64,000 bases of DNA from Volucribacter psittacicida (GTDB lineage: Bacteria; Pseudomonadota; Gammaproteobacteria; Enterobacterales; Pasteurellaceae): assembly GCF_004339025.1 (NCBI RefSeq), contig NZ_SMFT01000002.1, forward strand, positions 140,276 to 204,275, in the 5' to 3' direction. The notes beneath the pieces are model-generated. The model did no database searches and was not told where the DNA came from. It saw nothing but the letters and a program-made list of their open reading frames with translations. Each line of letters starts with the position of its first letter. Within the stretch, counting starts at the first letter, position 1. This document shows positions 54,389-64,000 of this stretch, one piece after another. Both the position numbers and the translations under genes were made by a program.

Positions 54389-55990
54389 CTAATGACGGAA
54401 ATGACGCATTCCCGTTAAAACCATTGCCATACCATGTTCATCAGCCGCATCAATCACTTCTTGATCACGCATTGAACCGCCTGGGTGAATCACACAGGTT
54501 ACCCCTGCGGCAGCAGCGGCATCAATGCCATCTCGGAATGGGAAAAAGGCATCGGACGCCATCACTGTGCCTTTGACCTCTAATCCCTCATCGGCGGCTT
54601 TAATCCCTGCAATTTTAGCAGAATAGACTCGGCTCATTTGCCCTGCTCCAATACCAATGGTTTGATTATTTTTGGCATACACAATAGCATTGGATTTCAC
54701 ATATTTTGCCACTTTCCAGCAGAATAATAAGTCGTTAAGTTCTTGCTCAGTAGGTTGACGTTTGCTCACCACTTGCAAATCAGCAAGATCCACTGTGGCT
54801 AAATCCGCATCTTGCACCAATAATCCACCATTAACACGTTTAAAATCTAAACGTGCTTGACGTTGTTGCCATTCACCACAAGCTAACAAACGAACATTTT
54901 TCTTGCTTTTGACTACCGCCTGTGCCGCCTCACTCACTGTTGGAGCAATAATCACTTCCACAAATTGACGATCAATAATGGCTTTGGCTGTGGCTTCATC
55001 AAGTTCACGATTAAAGGCAATGATTCCCCCAAATGCAGAGGTTGGATCGGTTTGATAAGCACGTTCGTAGGCTTGCAAAATATCTTGCCCTAGTGCCACT
55101 CCGCAAGGGTTAGCGTGTTTTACAATCACACAAGCAGGCTGTTCAAATTCTTTCACACATTCTAATGCGGCATCAGTATCGGCGATATTGTTATAAGAAA
55201 GGGCTTTGCCTTGTAATTGTACCGCTGTGGCAACACTGGCTTCCGTTGGATTTTGCTCCACATAAAAGGCGGCATTTTGATGGCTATTTTCGCCATAACG
55301 CATAGTTTGTTTACGAATAAAATTCAGGTTAATGGTACGAGGGAATTGTCCACATAAAGCCTCTTGATCCTCTTCCTCCGCACGAAAATAAGGTTTAACT
55401 TTTTGCCCAAAATAATTGGCAATCATACTGTCGTATTGTGCCGTATGTTCAAATGCCTTAATGGCTAAATCAAAGCGTGTAGCTAATGTCAGGCTATTAT
55501 TATGTTGATCCATTTCCGCTAAAATGGCTGGAAAATCTTGATTATTGACCACAATCGCGACATCTTGATGATTTTTCGCCGCAGAACGCACCATCGTTGG
55601 CCCACCAATATCAATATTTTCCACTGCATCAGCTAAGGCACAATCGGGTTTCGCTACGGTTGCCGCAAAAGGATAAAGATTAACCACCACCATATCAATG
55701 CCTTCAATCTGATGTTGTTGCATTACTTCATCGTCCGTACCTCGGCGACCTAAAATACCGCCGTGAATTTTAGGGTGCAAGGTTTTAACTCGTCCGTCCA
55801 TCATTTCTGGAAAACCTGTATAATCCGACACTTCAGTTACCTTTAATCCATTATCCGCTAACAGTTTTGCCGTACCACCAGTGGAAAGCAATTTTACGCC
55901 ACGCTCGGCGAGACCTTTAGCAAATTCTACAATTCCTGTTTTATCGGACACACTAAGTAAGGCTTGACGAATAGGTCGATGTTGTTGCAT
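54389..55990 (-). CDS. purH: Bifunctional AICAR formyltransferase/IMP cyclohydrolase
   Basis: 533 residues. The N-terminal cyclohydrolase domain (about 1-200) has [11 protein letters not shown] and [18 protein letters not shown]; the C-terminal formyltransferase has the catalytic [11 protein letters not shown] (about 270-280) and [15 protein letters not shown]. It carries out the last two steps of IMP synthesis using formyl-tetrahydrofolate. A PurR operator lies in its promoter. Confidence 0.98.
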   Translation of the reverse strand: MQQHRPIRQALLSVSDKTGIVEFAKGLAERGVKLLSTGGTAKLLADNGLKVTEVSDYTGFPEMMDGRVKTLHPKIHGGILGRRGTDDEVMQQHQIEGIDMVVVNLYPFAATVAKPDCALADAVENIDIGGPTMVRSAAKNHQDVAIVVNNQDFPAILAEMDQHNNSLTLATRFDLAIKAFEHTAQYDSMIANYFGQKVKPYFRAEEEDQEALCGQFPRTINLNFIRKQTMRYGENSHQNAAFYVEQNPTEASVATAVQLQGKALSYNNIADTDAALECVKEFEQPACVIVKHANPCGVALGQDILQAYERAYQTDPTSAFGGIIAFNRELDEATAKAIIDRQFVEVIIAPTVSEAAQAVVKSKKNVRLLACGEWQQRQARLDFKRVNGGLLVQDADLATVDLADLQVVSKRQPTEQELNDLLFCWKVAKYVKSNAIVYAKNNQTIGIGAGQMSRVYSAKIAGIKAADEGLEVKGTVMASDAFFPFRDGIDAAAAAGVTCVIHPGGSMRDQEVIDAADEHGMAMVLTGMRHFRH

Positions 55991-56040
55991 TGATAATTCC
56001 TTTGAGTAAAAAATAAATTGAATGAAAAATTGAGCGTCGT

Positions 56041-56062
56041 ATTATAACGCAAACGTTTGCTT
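56041..56062 (-). promoter_or_regulatory. purH promoter with PurR operator
   Basis: ACGCAAACGTTTGCTT at 56047-56062 matches the palindromic PurR consensus ACGCAAACGTTTGCGT at 14 of 16 positions. On the minus strand a TATAAT -10 (56046-56041) abuts it, so PurR with hypoxanthine or guanine would block polymerase. It lies 57 bp before the purH start. Confidence 0.88.
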
Positions 56063-56068
56063 TTATGT

Positions 56069-56145
56069 AGTCTATATAAGGGAAATTATAACGTCCAACT
56101 TTAAAATATAATCATTCCACTTTAATGCCAGATCCCTTATAGACT
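56069..56145. repeat. Inverted repeat enclosing MITE-like ends
   Basis: AGTCTATATAAGGGA and TCCCTTATAGACTT face each other across ~46 bp that contains two MITE-like ends (TAACGTCCAACTTTAAAATA and CATTCCACTTTAATG). The TCCCTTATAG arm recurs in the palindrome before doxX at 58345. It looks like a decayed composite repeat. Confidence 0.5.
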
Positions 56146-56173
56146 TATTATATAAAGCAAATAACACTCCCTG

Positions 56174-56296
56174 CCCCCTTAAAAAGCCCCAGCCTAAACT
56201 TAGAACGATAGAATCATTTTGGTGTTCAGAGGACGGAGGACAGTATTAATCTTAAATACTAATAAATTAGCATAGCCATTATTCTGTCCTCTGAAC
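56174..56296. repeat. Second dispersed repeat family, copy B
   Basis: It starts CCCCCTTAAAAAGCCCCAGC like copy A at 10638 and stays nearly identical for 42 bp. It contains TTCAGAGGACGG ... CTGTCCTCTGAA as an inverted pair but is ~35 bp shorter in the centre. No coding capacity is seen. With the inverted repeat before it, it fills most of the 438-bp gap upstream of purH. Confidence 0.7.
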
Positions 56297-56390
56297 GCTG
56301 AAATCATTAGTAAAAGCGAAAAAATAATTCAAAAATCAACCGCACTTTCACCATCTCAGCCTACACCTTACCTGATTTCCCAATAAAAAA

Positions 56391-56412
56391 GCCTGCTATT
56401 TTTAGCAGGCTA
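56391..56412 (-). terminator. Terminator of the NRAMP-like gene
   Basis: AGCCTGCTA and TAGCAGGCT pair over 9 bp around a TTTT loop. On the minus strand it is followed by TTTTTTATTG. Confidence 0.9.
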
Positions 56413-56428
56413 CCGTTGTTATCACAAA

Positions 56429-57700
56429 TTATCTCCAAACTCTTTCTATAAAGCCCGTTTGATGAGCGATAAATAATAGGGTAAAAGCAGTTAAATAAAT
56501 TAAACCAATAATGGATAACCAAAATAATCCCCCTTTCACTCTATGCTGGCCTTTCAATACCAAAGATAAATTCAAATAGGCAAAAACAGGGGTGGTTACA
56601 AAGGAACAAATCATAGCAAAATTTAACATCGTTGCCACATCACGCATAAAGAATGTAATGATAATAATCCCCATCGCTGCCGCAAAGGTCATCCAAAGGT
56701 TAAGCTGTTTTAACGAGCTTTCTTTTTTATTCCTCAAAAGACGCAATGCCTCAGCATTAGCACGAGAATAACCATCAATAACTGTAATTGTCGTGCCAAA
56801 CATACACATAAATGCAATAAAGGCAATTAATAATCTTGACCAATCACCAATAGCGTAAGCATACATCTTGATTAGCTGAGCAATATATTTTACCCCTGCT
56901 GCCTCCACTTGCTCGCCCGAGCCATATTGCACAATCGCACCTAAAGCAAGAAAGACAATGGCTAAAATTGCTGTACTAATATAACCCACATTAAAATCAA
57001 ATAAACCGTCTTTATAACTGATGGTCGCAAAACGCTTTTTAGCAATTACCCACATTGAATTAATTGCCGAAATTTCTATTGGTGCGGGCATCCAACCCAT
57101 TAATGCCACAATAAAAGCCAATGAAGCCAAATTCCAAGGGGAAGGTTCCACAAAATCTGGCACCATCGTACTCCCTTTTAACGCCGCAATAATCACCGCA
57201 CTCACTGTTGATACGGTTAAAGCAATCATAATCCATTTTGATAAACGATCTAACAAACGATATTTTCCTAATAGCAACATCCCCCAAGTTACCGCTATCA
57301 CAATGGTACTTAATTGTGGAATACTCAAATTAATCTGTTGAGGAAAAATAAAACTCAAAATTGCCGCCGTAACAATACCCACACCAGCGGTATTAATTGC
57401 AGTGGCAAAAACATTAAGAATAAAAAACACCCAAAGATAGGCTTTGCCTTTTTCTTGATAGCCCTCTAACAAGGTTTTTCCTGTCATTAGAGTATATTGT
57501 GCCCCAAAACGGAAGAAAGGATATTTAAATAAATTGGCTAAAATAATAATAATTGCTAATTGCCAACCATAAATTGCCCCTGCCTGTGTAGAGGCAATGA
57601 TATGCGATCCACCAACGGCAGCTGAAGCCATTAAAATCCCTGGCCCCATTGCCTTAAACTTCGTCTGCCAAGTAGAAACGGATTGTGATTGTTCATGCAT
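56429..57700 (-). CDS. NRAMP-family-related transporter with atypical metal-site motifs
   Basis: 423 residues with about 11 helices in the NRAMP (SLC11) arrangement. Helix 1 reads MASAAVGGSHIIASTQAGA: the DPGN metal motif of MntH-type proteins is missing and GGSH stands near its place. Helix 6 reads ALMGWMPAPIEISA: MPAP instead of MPHN. These are the residues that bind Mn/Fe in classical members, so the substrate is likely different. Related divergent members exist in Haemophilus. It is monocistronic with its own terminator. Confidence 0.8.
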   Translation of the reverse strand: MHEQSQSVSTWQTKFKAMGPGILMASAAVGGSHIIASTQAGAIYGWQLAIIIILANLFKYPFFRFGAQYTLMTGKTLLEGYQEKGKAYLWVFFILNVFATAINTAGVGIVTAAILSFIFPQQINLSIPQLSTIVIAVTWGMLLLGKYRLLDRLSKWIMIALTVSTVSAVIIAALKGSTMVPDFVEPSPWNLASLAFIVALMGWMPAPIEISAINSMWVIAKKRFATISYKDGLFDFNVGYISTAILAIVFLALGAIVQYGSGEQVEAAGVKYIAQLIKMYAYAIGDWSRLLIAFIAFMCMFGTTITVIDGYSRANAEALRLLRNKKESSLKQLNLWMTFAAAMGIIIITFFMRDVATMLNFAMICSFVTTPVFAYLNLSLVLKGQHRVKGGLFWLSIIGLIYLTAFTLLFIAHQTGFIERVWR

Positions 57701-57875
57701 AAATTGGATTCCTTAATACAAATAAAAAAACAAAGTAGCAAGATTTTAAGCATAAAAATCAGGATAAACAACATTTTATTTAATAAAAACAATGGATTAG
57801 GGTTTATTTTTAGAGATTTTCACAGGATAAAATCCTAAGAAAAATATTAAGAAAGGCAATTTTATGCGATAAAAA

Positions 57876-57892
57876 AGCCCTGAAGCAGGGCT
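57876..57892 (-). terminator. Terminator of doxX
   Basis: AGCCCTG-AAG-CAGGGCT is a 7-bp stem with a 3-base loop. On the minus strand TTTTTTATCG follows. Confidence 0.88.
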
Positions 57893-57908
57893 ATATTCTT
57901 TGAATTAA

Positions 57909-58310
57909 TTATTTTTTGAATTTATTATCTAAGGCAAAAGCTCCACCACCGACAAAAACAAAATATAAGAAAACAAGTGCATATAATGCAGCTAATTCAC
58001 CTTTATTCACAATGGGTAAAAGTAAATTATCCGCCGCAGCGTGCATAAAGAAATATGCATACGCCATTTGACCAGACATTAAAAATGCTGCTGGGCGAGT
58101 AAATAAACCTAAAATTAAGAGTAGACCACCAATAACTTCAATTAAGCCACCTAAACCATATAAAGAAAATAGCTCAACACTTCCATTTCCACCTGTCATT
58201 GAAATAGGAAATTCAAAAAATTTGGCAGTACCGTGTAATAAAAACATATAACCCGCAATAATACGTAATAAAGCGAGAATATAAGGAGAATATTTATTCA
58301 ATGAATTCAT
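57909..58310 (-). CDS. DoxX-family membrane protein
   Basis: 133 residues with four helices. ALLRIIAGYMFLLHGTAKFF (about 14-33) and GLGGLIEVIGGLLLILGLFT (about 52-71) are the DoxX signature. Function in this family varies; many are induced by oxidative or electrophile stress. A perfect 10-2-10 palindrome lies 35 bp before the start. Confidence 0.88.
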   Translation of the reverse strand: MNSLNKYSPYILALLRIIAGYMFLLHGTAKFFEFPISMTGGNGSVELFSLYGLGGLIEVIGGLLLILGLFTRPAAFLMSGQMAYAYFFMHAAADNLLLPIVNKGELAALYALVFLYFVFVGGGAFALDNKFKK

Positions 58311-58344
58311 AATATGATCCTATGTAATAAAACTGACAATATTT

Positions 58345-58366
58345 TCCCTTATAGAACTATAAGGGA
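58345..58366 (-). promoter_or_regulatory. 22-bp palindrome upstream of doxX
   Basis: TCCCTTATAG-AA-CTATAAGGGA has perfect 10-bp arms. It lies 35-56 bp before the doxX ATG, where an operator or leader hairpin would be. I do not recognise the regulator. The same arm sequence occurs at 56134-56143 near purH. Confidence 0.6.
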
Positions 58367-58630
58367 CAAGGGATCATAACGAAATTTAATCATTATAACA
58401 ATATCACAACAGTAAAATAACTTTTTACCCTGAGTAAACAATAAAGGCTATTTGTATTAAAAGTGCGGTCATTTTTTAAAATTTATACTAACTTATTCTA
58501 TAGCTCAATAAAATCTTAAAGCTTATCACTCTTTCACCGCACTTTTCAGACTAGTTATTCCGCAAAAAACATTATATGATAACTGCCCTTTTATTGATTA
58601 AAATAACCGCATTATTTAGGAAAGTGAATT
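58367..58630. other. Intergenic region between doxX and the phosphoesterase gene
   Basis: AT-rich DNA between divergent genes. It contains an uptake signal AAGTGCGGTCA at 58459-58469 and an opposed one (ACCGCACTT) at 58536-58544, about 66 bp apart, probably too far for a tight hairpin. Both promoters must lie here, but I cannot place them. Confidence 0.5.
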
Positions 58631-59743
58631 TTGGAATACCGTCATTACATTATTATTGCTGTGGCAATTTTCGCCTTACAAGTTTTTATTTATATCACCG
58701 CACGCACAATTTTTTGGCTATGGAGCGATAAATTATCATTTAAAGCCAAACGAGCAACAGGTATTGGTCTTTATTTGCTATTTAACGGCATTATTGCTCT
58801 CACATTATTACGCATTTATCCGCCCTTATTTAGAATCAGTGCAGGTTTATTAGTATTATTACTGTTTATTAGCTTTATCAGTTTATCCTGCCTTATTCTT
58901 TTTAGGCTTGGTAAAGTTTGGTTTAATCCGCATACATTAAACCTTAGCCTTAAAATTGCTTACCCATTTGCTTTAATTAGTTTACTAAGTTTAAGCATTT
59001 ATAATGCTTATACGCCCAAAATCATTCATTACAACATCACATTAAATAAACCGCTCAAGCATCCATTAAGAATAGGTATGGTAAGCGATTTACATTTAGG
59101 TATATTGTTCGGTGCTAATCAACTAGATAAATTAGCTAACATTATGCAGCAACAACAGGTTGATATTATTTTAATGCCTGGCGATATTATGGATGATAAT
59201 GTTGATGCCTATTTAGCTCAAAATATGCAACCCCACCTTGCTAAACTCACCGCACCACTTGGGGTTTATGCCACATTAGGTAATCACGATTTCTTTGGAC
59301 ATGATCAAGCTATTTACCGAGAATTAACCCAAGCAGGTATTAAAGTATTAAGAGATGAAAGCCTAAATGTTCAAAATCAATTTATCTTAATTGGCAGAAA
59401 CGATGATTTAGTGCGAGATCGTCCTTCAACTGCGGATTTATTACAAGATGTAAATACCCATATCCCCATTATCTTATTGGATCATCGCCCAACGGAAATA
59501 ACCCAACACGCTCAATTACCCATTGATATTCAGTTATCTGGGCATACACACAAAGGACAAATTTTTCCTGCCAATTTGATTACCAAGATGATGTATGTAC
59601 TAGATTACGGCTACCAACAAATTAACCAAGGGCATTTTTTTGTTTCATCGGGCTATGGTTTTTGGGGAATTCCTATGCGTTTAGGTTCACAATCGGAAGT
59701 GTTGATTATTGATGTAAAGGGTAAAAATTCTGCTGAAAACTGA
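58631..59743 (+). CDS. Membrane-anchored metallophosphoesterase
   Basis: 370 residues starting at TTG (AGGAAAG ribosome site, no in-frame ATG nearby). Four hydrophobic helices occupy about 1-135. The calcineurin-like domain follows with VSDLHLG (about 153-159), GDIMDD (about 184-189), GNHDFFG (about 216-222) and SGHTHKGQIFP (about 302-312), giving the dinuclear metal site. It resembles E. coli YaeI/YkuE-type phosphodiesterases, which act at the membrane, but substrate is unknown. Confidence 0.87.
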   Translation: MEYRHYIIIAVAIFALQVFIYITARTIFWLWSDKLSFKAKRATGIGLYLLFNGIIALTLLRIYPPLFRISAGLLVLLLFISFISLSCLILFRLGKVWFNPHTLNLSLKIAYPFALISLLSLSIYNAYTPKIIHYNITLNKPLKHPLRIGMVSDLHLGILFGANQLDKLANIMQQQQVDIILMPGDIMDDNVDAYLAQNMQPHLAKLTAPLGVYATLGNHDFFGHDQAIYRELTQAGIKVLRDESLNVQNQFILIGRNDDLVRDRPSTADLLQDVNTHIPIILLDHRPTEITQHAQLPIDIQLSGHTHKGQIFPANLITKMMYVLDYGYQQINQGHFFVSSGYGFWGIPMRLGSQSEVLIIDVKGKNSAEN

Positions 59744-59776
59744 CCGCACTTGGTACACTGAATAAATCTTTATCTA

Positions 59777-59842
59777 TAGTCGTTTCAATTTAAAATAAGG
59801 CAAGACATACTAATGCTGTACTATTTTAAAGTGAAATGACTA
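59777..59842 (+). mobile_element. 66-bp internally deleted MITE
   Basis: TAGTCGTTTCAATTTAAAAT at the left and TTTTAAAGTGAAATGACTA at the right, flanked by TA on both sides (59775-59776, 59843-59844). About 37 bp of the usual interior are missing. It sits just after the nqrF terminator. Confidence 0.8.
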
Positions 59843-59848
59843 TAAAAA

Positions 59849-59878
59849 ATCTGCTCACTAATAAATTAGTAAGCAGAT
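59849..59878 (-). terminator. Terminator of the nqr operon
   Basis: ATCTGCTTACTAAT and ATTAGTGAGCAGAT (minus strand) pair over ~12 bp with one mismatch around a short loop, followed by TTTTTTATAG. Confidence 0.88.
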
Positions 59879-59902
59879 CACAAGATTCCTCTCGTTTGTT
59901 AA

Positions 59903-61138
59903 TTAGCCACCAAAATCATCTAATAAGATATTCTCATCTTCAACGCCAAGATCTTTTAGCATTTTGATAACTGCAGCGTTCATCACTGGTGGTCCACACA
60001 TATAGTATTCACAATCTTCTGGTGCTTCATGATCTTTTAAGTAGTTTTCATATAGCACATTGTGAATAAAGCCTGTGTAACCTGTCCAATTATCTTCTGG
60101 TAGTGGATCAGAAAGGGCAACGTGCCATTGGAAGTTGTCATTTTCTGCTTGTAAGGTATCAAAATCTTCTACATAGAACATTTCACGTTTAGAACGTGCG
60201 CCATACCAGAATGAAATCTTACGTTTTGAATGTAAGCGTTTTAATTGGTCAAAGATGTGAGAACGCATTGGTGCCATACCTGCACCACCGCCGATAAATA
60301 CCATTTCTGCATCAGTGTCTTTAGCAAAGAATTCACCAAATGGCCCGGAAATAGTCACTTTATCTCCCTCTTTTAATGACCAAATATAAGAGGACATTTG
60401 TCCTGGTGGTGCATCTGGATTTTTGGGTGGTGGTGTCGCAATACGTACGTTAAGCATAATAATCCCTTTTTCTTCAGGATAAGATGCCATTGAGTAAGCA
60501 CGCACAATCGGCTCATCAACTTTAGACACGTAACGCCATAAGTCATATTTATCCCAATCTTCGTGGTATTCTTGTGGAATATCGAAGTCTTTATAATGGA
60601 CAGTATGAGGTTCAGCTTCAATCTGAATATAACCTCCTGCACGGAATGGAACTTCTTCGCCTTCTGGGATTGCCAATTTAAGTTCTTTAATAAAGGTTGC
60701 TTCGTTATTATTAGAAATAACCGTACATTGCCATTTTTTTACACCAAAAATTTCTTCTGGCAATTCAATATCCATATTGGATTTGACATTAACTTGGCAA
60801 GATAAACGGTAACCCTCTTTGGCTTCACGTTTGGTAATATGGCTTAATTCGGTAGGAAGAATTTCACCACCACCGCTTTTTACTTTTACCACACATTGTC
60901 CACAAGAGCCACCGCCCCCACAAGCGGAAGAAACAAAGATTCCTTTGCTGGCTAATGCACCTAATAATTTTCCACCTGCAGGTAACGTAATGGCTTTTTC
61001 AGGATCATCATTAATCGTAATAGTGATATCGCCTGAATCCACTAATTTGGATTTTGCCACTAGGATAATTGCCACTAATACTAAAACAATGGCAGTAAAA
61101 GCCGCAATACCGAGTGTAAGAATCGTCATATCATTCAT
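59903..61138 (-). CDS. nqrF: Na+-translocating NADH:quinone reductase subunit F
   Basis: 411 residues from the ATG at 61138 (AAGGAG ribosome site; the longer frame to 61186 runs into nqrE). One N-terminal helix is followed by a ferredoxin domain with [2Fe-2S] ligands in [17 protein letters not shown] and SCQV. The FAD site is RAYSMASYP, and the NADH site is [15 protein letters not shown]. It takes electrons from NADH into the sodium pump. Last gene of nqrA-F. Confidence 0.97.
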   Translation of the reverse strand: MNDMTILTLGIAAFTAIVLVLVAIILVAKSKLVDSGDITITINDDPEKAITLPAGGKLLGALASKGIFVSSACGGGGSCGQCVVKVKSGGGEILPTELSHITKREAKEGYRLSCQVNVKSNMDIELPEEIFGVKKWQCTVISNNNEATFIKELKLAIPEGEEVPFRAGGYIQIEAEPHTVHYKDFDIPQEYHEDWDKYDLWRYVSKVDEPIVRAYSMASYPEEKGIIMLNVRIATPPPKNPDAPPGQMSSYIWSLKEGDKVTISGPFGEFFAKDTDAEMVFIGGGAGMAPMRSHIFDQLKRLHSKRKISFWYGARSKREMFYVEDFDTLQAENDNFQWHVALSDPLPEDNWTGYTGFIHNVLYENYLKDHEAPEDCEYYMCGPPVMNAAVIKMLKDLGVEDENILLDDFGG

Positions 61139-61151
61139 TATGTTACACTCC

Positions 61152-61748
61152 TTATAATTGAATACCTGAGAACGACATAAAACCAAGTGCCATTAACCCA
61201 GCGGAAATAAAAGTAATACCTAACCCTCTTAATCCTGCTGGAATATCCGCATATTTGAGTTTTTCAGTAATACCAGCTAATGCTACAATGGCTAACATCC
61301 AACCTACACCAGCACCAATACCATAAACCACAGATTCGCCAAAGGTATATTCACGTTGAATAGCAAAAGATACCCCACCGAAAATGGCACAGTTTACAGC
61401 GATTAAAGGTAAGAAGATCCCTAAGGCACTGTATAAGGCAGGAAAATACTTATCCAAAATCATTTCAAGGATTTGTACGATACCTGCGATAATGCCGATA
61501 AAGGTAATAAAGTTAAGGAAACTTAAGTCCACACCTTCAACTAACGCACTGTCTTTTAAAATATGTTCATAAACAAATTGGTTAGCTGGCACCGCAATAC
61601 CTAACACAACAACAACAGCAATACCTAAACCAAAAGCTGTTGAGACTTTCTTAGATACCGCAAGGAAAGTACACATTCCAAGGAAGAACGAAAGCGCCAT
61701 ATTTTCAATGAAAACGGCTTTAACAAATAGGCTAATATAATGCTCCAT
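61152..61748 (-). CDS. nqrE: Na+-translocating NADH:quinone reductase subunit E
   Basis: 198 residues with six helices. Conserved Cys lie in [11 protein letters not shown] (about Cys26) and [15 protein letters not shown] (about Cys120). With NqrD it binds a [2Fe-2S] cluster across the membrane. It sits 1 bp after nqrD and 13 bp before nqrF. Confidence 0.97.
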   Translation of the reverse strand: MEHYISLFVKAVFIENMALSFFLGMCTFLAVSKKVSTAFGLGIAVVVVLGIAVPANQFVYEHILKDSALVEGVDLSFLNFITFIGIIAGIVQILEMILDKYFPALYSALGIFLPLIAVNCAIFGGVSFAIQREYTFGESVVYGIGAGVGWMLAIVALAGITEKLKYADIPAGLRGLGITFISAGLMALGFMSFSGIQL

Positions 61749-61749
61749 C

Positions 61750-62379
61750 TTATTCCTCCACTTGCTCTGGTTTCCAAGTTCTTAATCCCCAGATTAAGAA
61801 ACCAATAATAAAGAATGCACTTGGTGCGAGTAGGAATAAGCCATTTGCTTGATACCAACCGCCATCTTGGATTGTTTGTAATACTGGGTAACCCAATAAA
61901 CGACCAGAACCAATTAACTCACGTAAAGTTCCCACGATAACAAGGATTACACCATAACCTAAACCGTTACCAATTCCGTCCACAAAACTTTCTACTGGCC
62001 CAGATTTCATCGCATAGGCTTCCGCACGTCCCATTACGATACAGTTAGTAATAATCAAGCCTACGAATACCGAAAGTTGCTTAGATAAACCATAAGCATA
62101 AGCACGTAAAACTTGGTCAACCACAATTACTAAGGAAGCAATAATAGCAAGTTGCACAATAATACGAATACTATTCGGAATATAATTGCGAATTAATGAA
62201 ATAAAGAAACTGGATAAGCCTGTTACTAAACTTACCGCAATCGCCATAACAAGCGCGGTTTCAAGTTTGGTGGTTACCGCAAGTGCCGAACAAATACCAA
62301 GAATTTGTAATGCAATCGGATTATTTTTCACCACAGGTGAAAATAAAAGATCTTTTAAATTACTTTTTGAACCAGCCAT
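61750..62379 (-). CDS. nqrD: Na+-translocating NADH:quinone reductase subunit D
   Basis: 209 residues with six helices. [20 protein letters not shown] (about 24-43) and [19 protein letters not shown] (about 106-124) hold the conserved Cys pair that, with NqrE, binds the intramembrane cluster. Its ATG overlaps the nqrC stop by one base. Confidence 0.97.
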   Translation of the reverse strand: MAGSKSNLKDLLFSPVVKNNPIALQILGICSALAVTTKLETALVMAIAVSLVTGLSSFFISLIRNYIPNSIRIIVQLAIIASLVIVVDQVLRAYAYGLSKQLSVFVGLIITNCIVMGRAEAYAMKSGPVESFVDGIGNGLGYGVILVIVGTLRELIGSGRLLGYPVLQTIQDGGWYQANGLFLLAPSAFFIIGFLIWGLRTWKPEQVEE

Positions 62380-63167
62380 TAGTTCTCTCCTGCTTTAAAT
62401 TTCGCTAAGAATGGGCCAAAAGCATTTTCACTAAACCAATAATCAAATGAACCCTGTACCCCATTAGTGGTCAAGGTTGCCCCAGATAAACCATCAATGC
62501 CATGTTCTGCATTAGCAGAAGCACCTTTACCAATACGTAAAGCTACATTGTTGTTATCATCATATAATTTTTTACCAACAAAGTTTGCCTGCCATCTTGG
62601 GTTAGCAATTTCACCACCAAGACCTGCGGTTTCCCCTTGATCATAATAGGTAATGCCTTTTAAGGTATTGCCATCTGGTTCAACTGCAACAAAACCATAC
62701 ATAACAGACCATAATCCTCGACCATACATAGGTAAAACCACTTGTGTTATTTTACCTTCCGCATTTTTAACCAAATAAACCTTGGCTAAATTAGCACGTA
62801 CACGGATACCCGCTTTATCTTTTTCTGGTGCGATAGTTTGACTTTGTTGCGCATCTTTAATCGCATTTTTAGGATCAAAACGCTCAATTTCCTCTTCAGT
62901 CGCCTGTACATAATCACCAGTATTTAAATTGACTAAACGAGGTTCAATAAATTTACTATAGGTTTCTTTAATCTGAGCGGGGCTATCATTTTCATTCGCT
63001 AATCCAGCCACACTAAGAATATTACGTTGCACATCAAGTGCTTTTTGCTCATCTTGTGCCGGTTTTAACAATACTGCTGAACCTGTCACAATAATAGAAC
63101 AAACTAAACTAAGTAGTAGCACAACAAGTACTGTACCGCCTACGCTATCTTTATTAAATTTAGCCAT
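62379..63167 (-). CDS. nqrC: Na+-translocating NADH:quinone reductase subunit C
   Basis: 262 residues from the ATG at 63167; it overlaps the nqrB end by 8 bp. One membrane helix ([20 protein letters not shown]) is followed by a periplasmic domain. The covalent FMN site is [13 protein letters not shown] (Thr near residue 229-231). It passes electrons to NqrB. Confidence 0.97.
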   Translation of the reverse strand: MAKFNKDSVGGTVLVVLLLSLVCSIIVTGSAVLLKPAQDEQKALDVQRNILSVAGLANENDSPAQIKETYSKFIEPRLVNLNTGDYVQATEEEIERFDPKNAIKDAQQSQTIAPEKDKAGIRVRANLAKVYLVKNAEGKITQVVLPMYGRGLWSVMYGFVAVEPDGNTLKGITYYDQGETAGLGGEIANPRWQANFVGKKLYDDNNNVALRIGKGASANAEHGIDGLSGATLTTNGVQGSFDYWFSENAFGPFLAKFKAGEN

Positions 63168-64000
63168 TGCGTGCTCTCCGACGTTTGATATTTGCTTGAA
63201 CAACAAGGTAGTCAAAAATTGGTGCGAACAAGTTGGCAAAAAGAATTGCTAACATCATTCCTTCTGGATAAGCTGGGTTAACTGTACGAATTAATACTGC
63301 CATTGCACCAATTAATCCCCCATACCACCATTTGCCTTTATTAGTGAAAGAGGCTGATACAGGATCGGTTGCCATAAATAACATACCAATGGCAAAACCA
63401 CCTAACACTAAATGCCAATACCAAGGCATTGCAAACATAGGGTTGGTAGTTGAACCAATCAAATTAAATAAACTTGAGGTTAAAATCATTCCAATCATAA
63501 CCCCAGCGATAATTCGCCAAGATGCAATGCGGAAGAAAACGATCATCGCCCCACCAATGATTAAGGCTAAGGTAGAAACTTCACCAATAGAACCTGGCAT
63601 ATTACCAATAAAGGCGTCCATCCAAGTTAAAGGTTGTCCTGTTACTGTGTTCGTTAAACCTGCTTGCCCTGCTTGCGACCATTGTGATAGTGCAGTTGCA
63701 CCAGAAAAACCGTCAGCAGCCGTCCAGACTAAATCCCCTGAAATTTGAGCAGGATAGGCAAAGAATAAGAAAGCACGGCCTGCTAATGCAGGGTTCATAA
63801 AGTTTTTACCTACGCCCCCAAACACTTCTTTTGCCACAACTACACCAAAACTGATTCCTAAGGCTGCTTGCCATAAAGGTAAAGTTGGCGGAACAATTAA
63901 AGCAAAAAGAATAGAAGTCACAAAGAAGCCTTCATTGATTTCGTGTTTACGTATCATCGCAAAGAGGACTTCCCAGAAACCACCCACCAAAAAGGCAACG
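63160..64000 (-). CDS. nqrB: Na+-translocating NADH:quinone reductase subunit B, cut by right edge
   Basis: The open frame of 280 codons continues past base 64000; a normal NqrB has about 410 residues, so the first third lies outside. FMN is attached to the Thr of [12 protein letters not shown], visible here. Several helices ([35 protein letters not shown]) and the [20 protein letters not shown] end are conserved. The TTG at 63990 is not a start. It is the main sodium-conducting subunit of the respiratory pump. Confidence 0.97.
   Translation of the reverse strand, partial: VAFLVGGFWEVLFAMIRKHEINEGFFVTSILFALIVPPTLPLWQAALGISFGVVVAKEVFGGVGKNFMNPALAGRAFLFFAYPAQISGDLVWTAADGFSGATALSQWSQAGQAGLTNTVTGQPLTWMDAFIGNMPGSIGEVSTLALIIGGAMIVFFRIASWRIIAGVMIGMILTSSLFNLIGSTTNPMFAMPWYWHLVLGGFAIGMLFMATDPVSASFTNKGKWWYGGLIGAMAVLIRTVNPAYPEGMMLAILFANLFAPIFDYLVVQANIKRRRARNG

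Overview
The window is a contiguous piece of a Pasteurellaceae chromosome. The nine-base Haemophilus-type DNA uptake signal AAGTGCGGT (or its complement) occurs more than 25 times, often as inverted pairs that form terminators. The DNA is AT-rich. The neighbourhoods (isc-hscBA-fdx-iscX, pepB-ndk, mutY-yggX-mltC, galE-ampG-adk, engB-comM, dsbC-recJ, purHD, nqr) are those of Haemophilus and its relatives. The genus cannot be fixed from this sequence alone.

Layout. 1-7.3 kb: a type I secretion locus for a giant adhesin. The adhesin (N-terminus only; it runs off the left edge) and an OmpA-type lipoprotein are read leftward. A TolC-like channel, a LapB-type ABC transporter and an HlyD-type adaptor are read rightward. 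The shared intergenic region holds a run of 12 C. 7.3-12.1 kb: an accessory region with an intact relBE module, a DUF333 lipoprotein, a RhuM protein, gene fragments, a dinJ-yafQ module whose toxin is split by a 102-bp MITE, a TSUP exporter, two families of short dispersed repeats, and three 12-mers that match DNA uptake sequences of Neisseriaceae rather than Pasteurellaceae. 12.2-14.5 kb: a TPR/glycosyltransferase-like gene with an in-frame C9 tract, then a FUSC-type membrane protein. 14.5-22.4 kb: mtnN, a DsbA-like protein, recJ, dsbC, an FNT transporter, yheS, a MarC-family gene and ridA. 22.45-25.53 kb: a small island of Sel1 and DUF805 genes between 73-bp direct repeats. 25.5-32.6 kb: galE, ampG-like, adk, a UDG-superfamily protein, DUF805, engB and comM. 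32.6-36.9 kb: tRNA-Asn, tRNA-Phe, mltC, yggX, mutY, trmB, yggL. 37-42 kb: DUF305, an outer-membrane barrel, sprT, metK, ndk, pepB. 41.6-49 kb: the complete isc iron-sulfur operon, trmJ and suhB. 49-56 kb: an APC antiporter with mmuM, then glyA and purHD. 56-59.7 kb: an NRAMP-like transporter, DoxX and a phosphoesterase. 59.9-64 kb: nqrBCDEF, with nqrB cut by the right edge.

Regulation visible in the sequence: three tandem MetJ boxes before metK, a type 1 IscR site before iscR, a PurR operator before purH, and a probable competence (CRP-S) site before comM. A 102-103 bp element with TAGTCG/CGACTA ends and TA target duplication is present as full, shortened and partial copies in many gaps. Removing it from yafQ together with one TA restores the reading frame exactly, which defines its ends and shows that it moved.
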